Below are positions 1 through 5,025 of a stretch of DNA of 6,646 bases, piece after piece (the first letter of the stretch is position 1; every line of letters begins with the position of its first letter). Under the pieces are notes generated by a model. The model saw only the letters and a list, made by a program, of their open reading frames with translations. It did no database searches and was not told where the DNA came from. This DNA is from Rhodocyclales bacterium (GTDB lineage Bacteria > Pseudomonadota > Gammaproteobacteria > Burkholderiales > Rhodocyclaceae): assembly GCA_021413665.1 (NCBI GenBank), contig JAIOPW010000350.1, forward strand, positions 1 through 6,646, read 5' to 3'. The translations under genes were made by a program, and so were the position numbers.

Positions 1-486
1 CACCGCCAGGTCGGATTCGGGGTCGGAGCCCACCACGCTGGCCTTGTACTTGCGCCCGTCGTTGTGTGCGACCTCGATTTCGTCGGCGCCGTCGATGACG
101 TGGAAGTTGGTCAGGATGTAGCCCTCCGGCGAAACCACCACGCCGCTGCCCAGCCCTGAACGGCGCTGGGACTGCTCGCCAAAGCGGTCGCCGAAGAAAT
201 GCCGGAAGATGGGGTCGTTGATGAAGGGATGTTTGGCGCCCTTCATCTCCTGGCTGGTGAAAATATGCACGACGGCGGGAACCGCCTTTTTTGCCGCATC
301 GGCATGGGATCCGGGACGATTCATCTCGCTGCCGGCGGGCGCTTCGACCACCGTCGCGATCTCGGCAACGGCTCCGCCGGCGCTGGGCAGGTGGGCCAGC
401 CACTCCGGTTTGAGCGTCTTGACCACAAACAGGACAGCAACGCAGACCGTCACGGTCTGGGCGAAAATCAGCCAAAGGCGGCGCAT
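1..486 (-). CDS. HtrA/DegS-like trypsin-type serine protease, N-terminal part (cut by window edge)
   Basis: The reverse strand is open from an ATG at 486 to the window edge, 162 codons. Residues 5-25 form an N-terminal membrane segment, so the protein is probably anchored in the inner membrane with its protease domain in the periplasm. A linker follows, then the start of an S1C (Do/HtrA) protease domain. 'ILTNFHVIDGAD' carries the presumed catalytic His129, and 'GSDPESDLAV' carries the presumed catalytic Asp159. The nucleophile motif (usually GNSGG) and any PDZ domain lie beyond the window. Membrane anchor plus one protease domain fits DegS/AlgW, which start the sigma-E envelope stress cascade by cutting RseA/MucA. 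A DegQ-like quality-control role is equally possible from this fragment. No strong Shine-Dalgarno precedes the ATG, but the membrane segment begins right after it, which supports this start. It diverges from the Nif3 gene with 25 bp between starts, so control elements must lie partly inside the genes. Confidence 0.9.
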   Translation of the reverse strand, partial: MRRLWLIFAQTVTVCVAVLFVVKTLKPEWLAHLPSAGGAVAEIATVVEAPAGSEMNRPGSHADAAKKAVPAVVHIFTSQEMKGAKHPFINDPIFRHFFGDRFGEQSQRRSGLGSGVVVSPEGYILTNFHVIDGADEIEVAHNDGRKYKASVVGSDPESDLAV

Positions 487-511
487 AATTTGGATTTTTT
501 CGGGGAAGTGA

Positions 512-1276
512 ATGATGCCGGGTAATGTCGCACTGCGCGAAGATTTGCGCGCCTATCTGGACTCCGTGCTGGATGCCGCGCGCTTCCGCGATTATTGCCC
601 AAACGGACTGCAAGTGGAAGGCCGCGAGCAGGTGCGGCGCATCGTTTGCGGCGTCACCGCCAGCCAGGCGCTGGTCGAGGCGGCGATAGAGTGCGGCGCG
701 GATACCCTGCTGGTCCATCACGGCTGGTTCTGGAAAGCGGAAGACGGCCGCGTCACGGGTTTTCGCAAGCAGCGCATGGCGCGGCTGCTGGCGCACGACA
801 TCAACCTGTTCGCCTACCACCTGCCGCTGGACGCGCACGCCACGCTGGGCAACAACGCGCAACTGGCATTGCGCCTCGGCTGGACGGTCGGCGGCCGCTT
901 CGGCGAGCAGGACATCGGCTTTGTCGGCGTCCCGCCAGCGCCGACTCTTGCCGGTGAACTGGCGCGGCAAATTGAAACCGCCCTGGGCCGGACACCGCTG
1001 CTGATCGGCGATCCGGCGCGCAAGGTGACGCGCATTGCCTGGTGCAGCGGCGGCGCGCAGGGCTACTTCGAGGACGCGCTGGCGACCGGCGCCGACGTAT
1101 TCGTTTCAGGCGAAATTTCCGAGCAGACCGTGCATCTGGCGCGCGAAACGGGCATGGCCTTCATCGCCGCCGGCCACCATGCCACCGAACGCCATGGCGT
1201 GCGGGCGCTGGGTGCGCATCTGATGGAGAAGTTCGGCATCGACTGCGAGTTTGTCGATATCGACAACCCGGTGTGA
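512..1276 (+). CDS. Nif3-like dinuclear metal centre protein (YbgI family)
   Basis: This 254-residue protein has the usual length for the short, single-domain form of the NIF3/DUF34 family. Its metal-ligand motifs are in the expected order: VHHG (His69, His70), YHLPLDAH (His103, Asp107) and GHHATERHG (His222, Glu226). The N-terminal 'YCPNGLQVEG' signature is at residues 28-37. Known relatives form toroidal hexamers with a two-metal site facing the lumen. The reaction is unsettled, and proposals include a GTP cyclohydrolase I type 2-like hydrolase or a role in metal or cofactor handling. Adjacent ATGs at 512 and 515 are both possible starts. The G-rich GGGGAA at 502-507 gives spacing of about 4-7 bases for either. 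From what I know of many betaproteobacteria, an HtrA gene diverging from nif3 is common and petABC often follows nif3. Here a low-GC block follows instead. Confidence 0.95.
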   Translation: MMPGNVALREDLRAYLDSVLDAARFRDYCPNGLQVEGREQVRRIVCGVTASQALVEAAIECGADTLLVHHGWFWKAEDGRVTGFRKQRMARLLAHDINLFAYHLPLDAHATLGNNAQLALRLGWTVGGRFGEQDIGFVGVPPAPTLAGELARQIETALGRTPLLIGDPARKVTRIAWCSGGAQGYFEDALATGADVFVSGEISEQTVHLARETGMAFIAAGHHATERHGVRALGAHLMEKFGIDCEFVDIDNPV

Positions 1277-1315
1277 GCCTTGTCGCTATTCAGCGGTGAG
1301 GGAGCAATGCATGCG

Positions 1316-1336
1316 AGTGTCCGCAGTGCGGACACT
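1316..1336. repeat. 21-bp palindrome after the Nif3 gene
   Basis: The 10-base arm AGTGTCCGCA and its exact reverse complement flank one central base. In RNA this could fold as a 9-bp stem with a 3-base loop. It begins 40 bases after the Nif3 stop and is not followed by a T-run, so it is a poor intrinsic terminator. A third TGCGGACA half-site lies at 1388-1395. It could be a dyad binding site, a recombination scar or a bidirectional stop. The sequence does not decide. Confidence 0.7.
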
Positions 1337-1453
1337 GCCTGAACTCACCCGTTCGGCCATCAGCGGCCAGTTGTGAGCCTTCTCCATTGCGGACATTGAT
1401 TTGCCCCTACCACTCGGAAGCCGCCATTCGATAGGCGCTTTCAATTTTCCTCG

Positions 1454-1468
1454 CCTGAACTTCGGGAA
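1454..1468. repeat. 15-bp direct repeat, copy 1 (copy 2 at 1830-1844)
   Basis: CCTGAACTTCGGGAA occurs here in the gene-free spacer and again, identical and in the same orientation, at 1830-1844 inside the DUF6941-like gene. The start-to-start distance is 376 bases. In the second copy it encodes part of 'LPEVQD' on the reverse strand. In the first copy, the reverse-strand frame gives 'IPEVQA'. This could be a duplicated segment, a recombination footprint or coincidence. Confidence 0.6.
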
Positions 1469-1579
1469 TGCAGCGATAGCTGATGGGGAAGCAGACCGCC
1501 AAGCGTAGCTCAATCTTATGGGTTTGCGCGACGACGAGAGACTTGCCCCCCTTGAACCCCTATTTCTGGTATCAGGGTC

Positions 1580-1593
1580 GCGGTCTAGACCGC
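1580..1593. repeat. 14-bp perfect palindrome over the stop codon of the third operon gene
   Basis: GCGGTCTAGACCGC is its own reverse complement and contains the TAG stop (1585-1587) of the leftward gene. It has no loop-forming centre and no T-run downstream on the reverse strand, so a terminator role is doubtful. It marks the 3' end of the three-gene operon. Confidence 0.6.
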
Positions 1594-2109
1594 CGATCCC
1601 GCCTTTTTCCGAGCTGACTTCCTCTTAGCTGCCTGCGAGGTTTTTGGTTTTGATTTCTCAGTAGGCGGCGAAATAGAGTCCGCCGTTGGCACGACCTTGA
1701 TCAGTAGCCGAGGACCAGCAATTTCGCCTTCTTCAGTATCCGCCATTAACCGCAGCGAAGTTGGCTTCTCGATAAAGAACGGTGAAAACATCAACGCTGT
1801 GCTAATGGACTTACGGGTAGCAGTCTCATCCTGAACTTCGGGAAGGTTGGTTAGCGCTTCGACAGGGACTTCCAGTCGCGCTAGTTCGATCTGACCATCC
1901 AGAACCACCCGCAAGGTCAGCGACTTGAACGGCCGGGCAATCGGCGTCAATACTGTGGCATACACACACAATTTGGATAAGCCAATCGGTGTAGTAGGAA
2001 CGAGCAGTTCGCTTTGGTAGCAGCCCATGAACGACATTTTGTTGCCCATTTCTTGGCGGATGTCGTCGCAGAAGATGGCGGTCAGGATGCGGTCTGTCGT
2101 TGTTCTCAT
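1585..2109 (-). CDS. DUF6941-like protein, third gene of the toxin-antitoxin operon
   Basis: This gene encodes 174 residues with no signal peptide or membrane segment. The N-terminal 'AIFCDDIRQE-GNK-SFMGCY' (residues 11-31) resembles proteins I associate with DUF6941, a family of unknown function often opening with a C-D-D/N-x-R then G-K-x-S/T-x-x-G pattern. That assignment is from memory. The body (about 32-145) alternates hydrophobic and polar residues, suggesting a beta-rich fold. The tail (about 150-174) is rich in Lys, Arg, Ser and Ala and looks flexible and nucleic-acid-binding. The start is well supported: ATG at 2109 overlaps the antitoxin TGA as ATGA, and GGAGG lies 7 bases upstream (2117-2121). 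This implies translational coupling. Codon use and GC are lower than in the flanking genes. Function is unknown. Its place in the operon suggests a modulator of, or cargo carried with, the toxin-antitoxin pair. A chaperone role as in toxin-antitoxin-chaperone systems is possible in principle, but no SecB-like signature is visible. Confidence 0.85.
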   Translation of the reverse strand: MRTTTDRILTAIFCDDIRQEMGNKMSFMGCYQSELLVPTTPIGLSKLCVYATVLTPIARPFKSLTLRVVLDGQIELARLEVPVEALTNLPEVQDETATRKSISTALMFSPFFIEKPTSLRLMADTEEGEIAGPRLLIKVVPTADSISPPTEKSKPKTSQAAKRKSARKKAGSAV

Positions 2110-2573
2110 ACCTCGTCCTCCATCGAAAGTGCCTGGGCAAAGATCTCAATTGGAACACCTAACACCTTGGCGATTTTCTGCGCGGTGCTCATTTGCGGAT
2201 CAACGTTGCCTTGTTCAAGACGCGCAATGTAAGGTTGGCTTGTTTCGGCTCGTCTTGCCAGTTCAGCCTGGGACCACCCCTTTTTCAATCGCAGTTGGGC
2301 GATGGTCGGGCGATCAGCATAGAAAGTTTCAGCAACCCATTTCCGGCCTTTCGCTATCGCCTTGGCGTTCTCTTGCGACTGGCCTTCAAGCTCTGTTACC
2401 AAGTCGTCAATGTCGATGGCACCGGGCACGGCCAACGGCTTCGGCGGAACCGAAAATTCCCTATAGAAGACCTCGCACTTGGTGGTGCCTGTCTGTGGGC
2501 TTTTCTCCACTAGCCTAGTGGATAGTGATGCCAAGGTCGTAATAGGCTTTACGGATACGGTTTGTGATTTCAT
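2106..2573 (-). CDS. XRE-family helix-turn-helix protein, probable antitoxin
   Basis: From the ATG at 2573 this gene gives 155 residues. The C-terminal third is a Cro/C1-type DNA-binding domain: 'TIAQLRLKKGWSQAELARRA' followed by 'ETSQPYIARLEQG', then 'AQKIAKVLGVPIEIFAQAL', spanning residues 89-149. The first ~85 residues are unlike a standard HTH protein and probably contact the toxin. This matches the general plan of type II antitoxins that bind both the toxin and their own promoter. There is no C-terminal extension after the HTH. The gene overlaps the toxin's last 59 bases, typical of coupled toxin-first (higBA-like) pairs. The frame opens earlier, with another ATG at 2606. A GTG at 2510, five bases after the toxin stop, is the main alternative start. 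None has a strong Shine-Dalgarno, so re-initiation from toxin translation is likely. Confidence 0.88.
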   Translation of the reverse strand: MKSQTVSVKPITTLASLSTRLVEKSPQTGTTKCEVFYREFSVPPKPLAVPGAIDIDDLVTELEGQSQENAKAIAKGRKWVAETFYADRPTIAQLRLKKGWSQAELARRAETSQPYIARLEQGNVDPQMSTAQKIAKVLGVPIEIFAQALSMEDEV

Positions 2574-2931
2574 GGTCACGCTTGTAATCGAAGTCTCGAT
2601 GAACAACGGCTAGGACATGGTATTGAAGGGTTTGTGGCTCATAGGCATAGACGACGCGATAGCGCAGGCTACCCTTGGGTTCCATCCAAATCTTCAACCG
2701 CCATATGTTGTATCCAGCATTCCAGAACTCGAACCACTTGCTGACGTGATACGCCGCTGAGTGGTCATCCCCAAAATCATGGTCGAGGAGAGACTTGATA
2801 ATTTTCGGGTCATGCTTGGCTTGTTGCAGCAACGCCAAGACCTTCCCTGCGGCAAACTTGTCAGTTTCCATCAACCGGCGCAAGTCGGCGGCAGCATCAG
2901 GATGAATCGACAGGGATGGAACGATACCCAA
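2515..2931 (-). CDS. RelE/ParE-like toxin candidate
   Basis: This gene encodes up to 138 residues, small and basic. The N-terminal 'LSIHPDAAADLRRL' (residues 7-20) and the alpha-helical stretch around 22-50 fit the opening strand and helices of RelE/ParE-superfamily toxins. The C-terminal beta strands 'SLRYRVVYAYEP' and 'YHVLAVVHRDFDY', followed by 'DHEITNRIRKAYYDL', fit the core sheet and last helix of the same fold. RelE-type members cut mRNA on the ribosome and ParE-type members inhibit gyrase. Which applies here cannot be told. The middle is rich in aromatic residues (Trp66, Phe67, Trp70, Trp77, Trp82). The start is uncertain. The frame opens directly after a TAA with a TTG at 2931. The first ATG is at 2871 (residue 21), but starting there would lose the conserved N-terminal strand. 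The antitoxin gene overlaps its 3' end. Confidence 0.82.
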   Translation of the reverse strand: MGIVPSLSIHPDAAADLRRLMETDKFAAGKVLALLQQAKHDPKIIKSLLDHDFGDDHSAAYHVSKWFEFWNAGYNIWRLKIWMEPKGSLRYRVVYAYEPQTLQYHVLAVVHRDFDYKRDHEITNRIRKAYYDLGITIH

Positions 2932-2954
2932 TTAGGTATTACTCGTCAAGTAAT
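2921..2954 (-). promoter_or_regulatory. Putative autoregulated promoter/operator of the toxin-antitoxin operon
   Basis: On the reverse strand, TTGACG (2949-2944) and TATCGT (2926-2921) are separated by 17 bases and match sigma70 -35/-10 consensus at 5/6 and 4/6. Two inverted repeats overlap them. ATTACT and AGTAAT flank 5 bases (2938-2954). ATACC and GGTAT flank an AATT centre with one mismatch pair (2924-2939). Dyads over the core promoter are what an XRE antitoxin operator would look like. A promoter here would place transcript starts near 2914, past the TTG at 2931. Either the toxin starts further downstream or the real promoter lies upstream and only the operator is correct. Confidence 0.4.
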
Positions 2955-3193
2955 GGTTCGCAAAAACACGTTCGCCAGAAAATATCACCTTCTCATAACA
3001 AATTGCAGGTTTTCCTTTTCCAGGTTTCGCCGCGAACGTCCACTCTAAGTTTCAGCCACCGGCCGCAAAGGGCACTTACGCGACGATCCACCCTTGATTG
3101 AAGCCGACGTTGAAACTGCATTCGGAAACGGTGATAGCGGGGTCAGCGCCGGCCGCACTTCGCTGCTCGGCAAAGCTTTGGCGGACTGCCCAT
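2932..3193. other. Gene-free spacer upstream of the toxin-antitoxin operon
   Basis: No convincing gene is present. On the reverse strand a frame opens after a TGA near 3050 and runs about 39 codons to the TAA at 2934-2932, immediately before the toxin's TTG and in its frame. Near its middle it reads 'AKPGKGKPAICYEKVIF'. Its only good start codon is a GTG late in the frame with poor ribosome-site spacing, so it could be a leader peptide or the remnant of a truncated gene. A 10-bp palindrome, CAAAGCTTTG, lies near 3170, just past the TonB-family stop, without a T-run. Confidence 0.45.
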
Positions 3194-3700
3194 TCACTGC
3201 AAACTGAATCTCACCGGAAACAGCGTCTGGCGCGGATTGCCGGGCAGGGCGCCGAGGCGGCGCGCGGCGTCCAGGGCGGCCTGGTCGAGCAGGGCGTGGC
3301 CGGAACCACGGGCGATCGAAGCGGATACCAGTTGGCCGTTTTCCGAGAGGGTCAGCAGCAGAATCACGTCGCCTTCGAGGCCTTGCGCCACGGCTTGCGG
3401 CGGGTAGAACAGGTGTTCGGCAAGGGCGGTCTGCGCGCGGCGCAAGGACTGTCCCTTCAGGACGCGTGGGGGCGCCGGAAGCGACGGAGGAGGGAGCGCT
3501 TCGGTCGTGGCCTCGGTACTGACTGCCTCCGCCATGGTTTCGGCGGGTGCGACGGGTGGCAGCAGCCGTGCCTCGACGCTGGGCCGCAGCAACGGACGCT
3601 GCTTCGCCGCCAGCCAGTTCGGGGCGACGATCAGCGCGGTGTGCAGGATGATGCTCAACAGCAGGGCGAGGGTGAGCTGCATCGGAACAATTCTAGTCAC
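3194..3700 (-). CDS. Short energy-transducer protein of the TonB family
   Basis: This 168-residue protein follows the TonB plan. A membrane segment at about residues 9-27 contains Ser16 and His20 (SIILH), the SxxxH pattern that E. coli TonB needs for coupling to ExbB/ExbD. A Pro/Ala-rich periplasmic spacer follows, with 'PPPSLPAPP' around 70-78. The C-terminal domain (about 85-168) has 'FYPPQAVAQGLEGDVILLLTL', then 'SGHALLDQAALDAARRLGALP' and a closing 'LFPVRFSL'. TonB proteins pass proton-motive energy to outer-membrane receptors for siderophores, cobalamin or sugars. The spacer is short, so the protein may serve a specialised receptor. No exbB, exbD or receptor gene is in the window. The GTG at 3700 is taken as start. 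The ATG at 3682 is a real alternative and would still leave the membrane segment. It diverges from the ankyrin gene. Confidence 0.88.
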   Translation of the reverse strand: MTRIVPMQLTLALLLSIILHTALIVAPNWLAAKQRPLLRPSVEARLLPPVAPAETMAEAVSTEATTEALPPPSLPAPPRVLKGQSLRRAQTALAEHLFYPPQAVAQGLEGDVILLLTLSENGQLVSASIARGSGHALLDQAALDAARRLGALPGNPRQTLFPVRFSLQ

Positions 3701-3723
3701 TCCGATTCTCTATACTTCCCGCC
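3701..3723. promoter_or_regulatory. Very short divergent spacer between the TonB-family and ankyrin genes
   Basis: Only 23 bases separate the two start codons. TATACT at 3711-3716 could be a -10 element for the rightward gene, which would make its transcript nearly leaderless. No matching -35 is clear, and no good Shine-Dalgarno precedes the ankyrin ATG at 3724. Divergent promoters here would have to overlap each other and the coding regions, which could link expression of the two genes. Confidence 0.3.
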
Positions 3724-4911
3724 ATGAAAATACTTTCCCTCTTTTTCGTCCTGCTGTTGGGCGCAATGCCCTTGCGTGCCGCCGACTTGCCTGATCCGGC
3801 GAGTTTTTCAGTGGTCATCGAGCGGGGTGACGTGTCGCAAGCGGCCGAATGGCTGGATGCCGGCCTGTCGCCGGATTTCGAAGGCGCGGCCATCGGCTCC
3901 GGGGTGATGATCGCTGCCTGGGAAGGCAACATTCCCATGATGGAACTGTTCGTCGTCCGTGGCGCGGACATCAACAGGACCAACTCGTTCGGCGAGCAGG
4001 CACTGTTGCACGCGGCGTGGAAGGGACATCTGCCGGCGGTGCGCTGGCTGGTGGAGCGCGGCGCGCGCCTGAATCGCCAAGGTCGGGAATGGGCCGCCCT
4101 GCACTACGCTGCTTTTGCCGGCCATGCCGAGGTGGTGGGCTACCTGCTGGAACGCGGCGCCGACATCAACGCGCTGTCCACCAACGGCTCGACGCCGCTC
4201 ATGATGGCGGCGCGCGAGGGCAGGGAAGCGATCGCGAAGACCTTGCTGGCGGCCGGCGCCCGGCGCGATATCGTCAATGAGCGCGGTGACGACGCGATGC
4301 GCTGGGCGATGCGCTACAACAATCTGCGAATCGCCCAGGAAATCGCCGGCGCCGAAGGTTTTGCGGCGGCGGCCCAGCGCCCGGCGGCATCGTGGGGCCG
4401 CCCGCTGCGTTCGCAAGCGGTGCCGGACCGGGCGGATCTGCTGCTGGCCCAGGCGCGCAAGATGGAAGCGGCCGGCCGTCGCGATGATGCGCTGAAGCTC
4501 TATCGCGGGGCGCTTGCCGCGATACGCAGGGCGGATGCGGGTGCGGGCAGGGTCGCCGTTCCCGTTCGTGCCGCCACGGGAATGACGATTACGGCGCGGC
4601 GCGGCAAGCCCGATGCGCAGTCGGCGGCGCTGAGTTACGCGACTCCGGCAGCCGAAGTCGAAGCCCCGAAAGTCGGCGCTGACGAAACGACTGCGCTGCA
4701 AGGCGGTCGAGCAAAGGACGCTCTCCGCGCCGTAGCGGATGGCGACACGGCGGAAAGCGCGCGCGGTGACGCTGCCGACGACTGGCTGCGCCGCGCCCGC
4801 GCACTGGAAGCGGCCGGTCGCAGGAAGGACGCCCTCCACGCCTATCGCCAGGCCGCCGGCGTGCTGCGCGGGACAAGCCCGGCGCCCCGGTATTCGCCTG
4901 TCCATCCTTGA
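3724..4911 (+). CDS. Exported ankyrin-repeat protein with two C-terminal TPR-like repeats
   Basis: This gene encodes 395 residues. Residues 1-19 are a Sec signal peptide (Lys2, a hydrophobic core, cleavage likely after 'PLRA'), so the protein should be periplasmic. Residues ~26-215 hold about five ankyrin-type repeats. The clearest contain 'GNIPMMELFVVRGADIN', 'GHLPAVRWLVERGARLN', 'GHAEVVGYLLERGADIN' and 'GREAIAKTLLAAGARRD'. The C-terminal half carries two copies of a helical hairpin: 'AQARKMEAAGRRDDALKLYR' (from ~242) and 'RRARALEAAGRRKDALHAYR' (from ~356). They look like single TPR units, separated by an Ala-rich low-complexity linker. Ankyrin and TPR modules are protein-binding scaffolds, and no enzymatic motif is seen. 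The partner is unknown. The head-to-head TonB-family gene makes an envelope function plausible. A periplasmic regulator or inhibitor is one possibility. Confidence 0.9.
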   Translation: MKILSLFFVLLLGAMPLRAADLPDPASFSVVIERGDVSQAAEWLDAGLSPDFEGAAIGSGVMIAAWEGNIPMMELFVVRGADINRTNSFGEQALLHAAWKGHLPAVRWLVERGARLNRQGREWAALHYAAFAGHAEVVGYLLERGADINALSTNGSTPLMMAAREGREAIAKTLLAAGARRDIVNERGDDAMRWAMRYNNLRIAQEIAGAEGFAAAAQRPAASWGRPLRSQAVPDRADLLLAQARKMEAAGRRDDALKLYRGALAAIRRADAGAGRVAVPVRAATGMTITARRGKPDAQSAALSYATPAAEVEAPKVGADETTALQGGRAKDALRAVADGDTAESARGDAADDWLRRARALEAAGRRKDALHAYRQAAGVLRGTSPAPRYSPVHP

Positions 4912-4941
4912 ACCGTCGCCGGGTGGCGTGGCCTTGAACAA

Positions 4942-4971
4942 TTGACAGTTAAAGGTGTTATGTATTACGAT
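4942..4971 (+). promoter_or_regulatory. Sigma70-type promoter of the MBL-flavoprotein unit
   Basis: TTGACA (4942-4947) is a perfect -35. TACGAT (4966-4971) matches the -10 at 4 of 6 positions after an 18-base spacer. It sits in a distinctly AT-rich gap between two GC-rich genes and would give a leader of about 47-50 bases. ATTACGA occurs twice, at 4964-4970 and 4984-4990. The copies start 20 bases apart, close to two helical turns, and could be half-sites for a regulator at the -10 and early transcribed region. Confidence 0.6.
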
Positions 4972-5014
4972 AAGGGCAATGCAATTACGACTCGGTGAAT
5001 TCTGGGTTGCCATC

Positions 5015-5020
5015 AAGGAG
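5015..5020 (+). promoter_or_regulatory. Ribosome binding site of the MBL-fold gene
   Basis: AAGGAG lies five bases before the ATG at 5026. It is the strongest rightward ribosome site in the window and fixes this start. Confidence 0.8.
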
Positions 5021-5025
5021 CTTCC

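Larger units (their letters stand above)
1277..1584. other. Gene-free spacer with palindromes and decayed-looking open frames
   Basis: No credible intact gene lies in these 308 bases. The stretch holds a near-perfect palindrome at 1316-1336, a further copy of TGCGGACA at 1388-1395, and a 15-base direct repeat (1454-1468) that recurs inside the neighbouring gene at 1830-1844. On the reverse strand a frame lacking a start codon runs from a TAG near 1555 to a TAG near 1420. It reads plausibly as protein ('PISYRCIPEVQARKIESAYR' near its end), so it may be a gene remnant. It may also be chance. I saw no hairpin followed by a T-run in either direction, so the terminators of the two convergent neighbours are not evident. 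Confidence 0.5.

Noticed and set aside
1286..1513. 75-codon reverse frame in the spacer after the Nif3 gene
   Set aside because: It runs through the palindrome, has no ribosome site and no recognisable domain. A different frame in the same stretch reads more like protein but lacks a start.
1585..2109. Third operon gene as a SecB-like chaperone of a toxin-antitoxin-chaperone system
   Set aside because: The size is similar, but no SecB signature is visible and the antitoxin ends right after its HTH with no chaperone-dependence tail. Kept only as a test to run.
2027..2518. 163-codon forward frame opposite the XRE gene
   Set aside because: It is a shadow of the helix-turn-helix gene, with irregular composition and no ribosome site.
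1277..3193. Insertion sequence or transposase in the low-GC block
   Set aside because: No transposase-like frame and no paired terminal inverted repeats with target duplication were found.
3098..3727. 209-codon forward frame opposite the TonB-family gene
   Set aside because: It is Gln/Arg/Gly-rich with no recognisable motif, while the reverse strand has a full TonB plan including SxxxH.
4912..4930. Terminator hairpin after the ankyrin gene
   Set aside because: Only a 4-bp GC stem (CGCC/GGCG) without a T-run, too weak to call.
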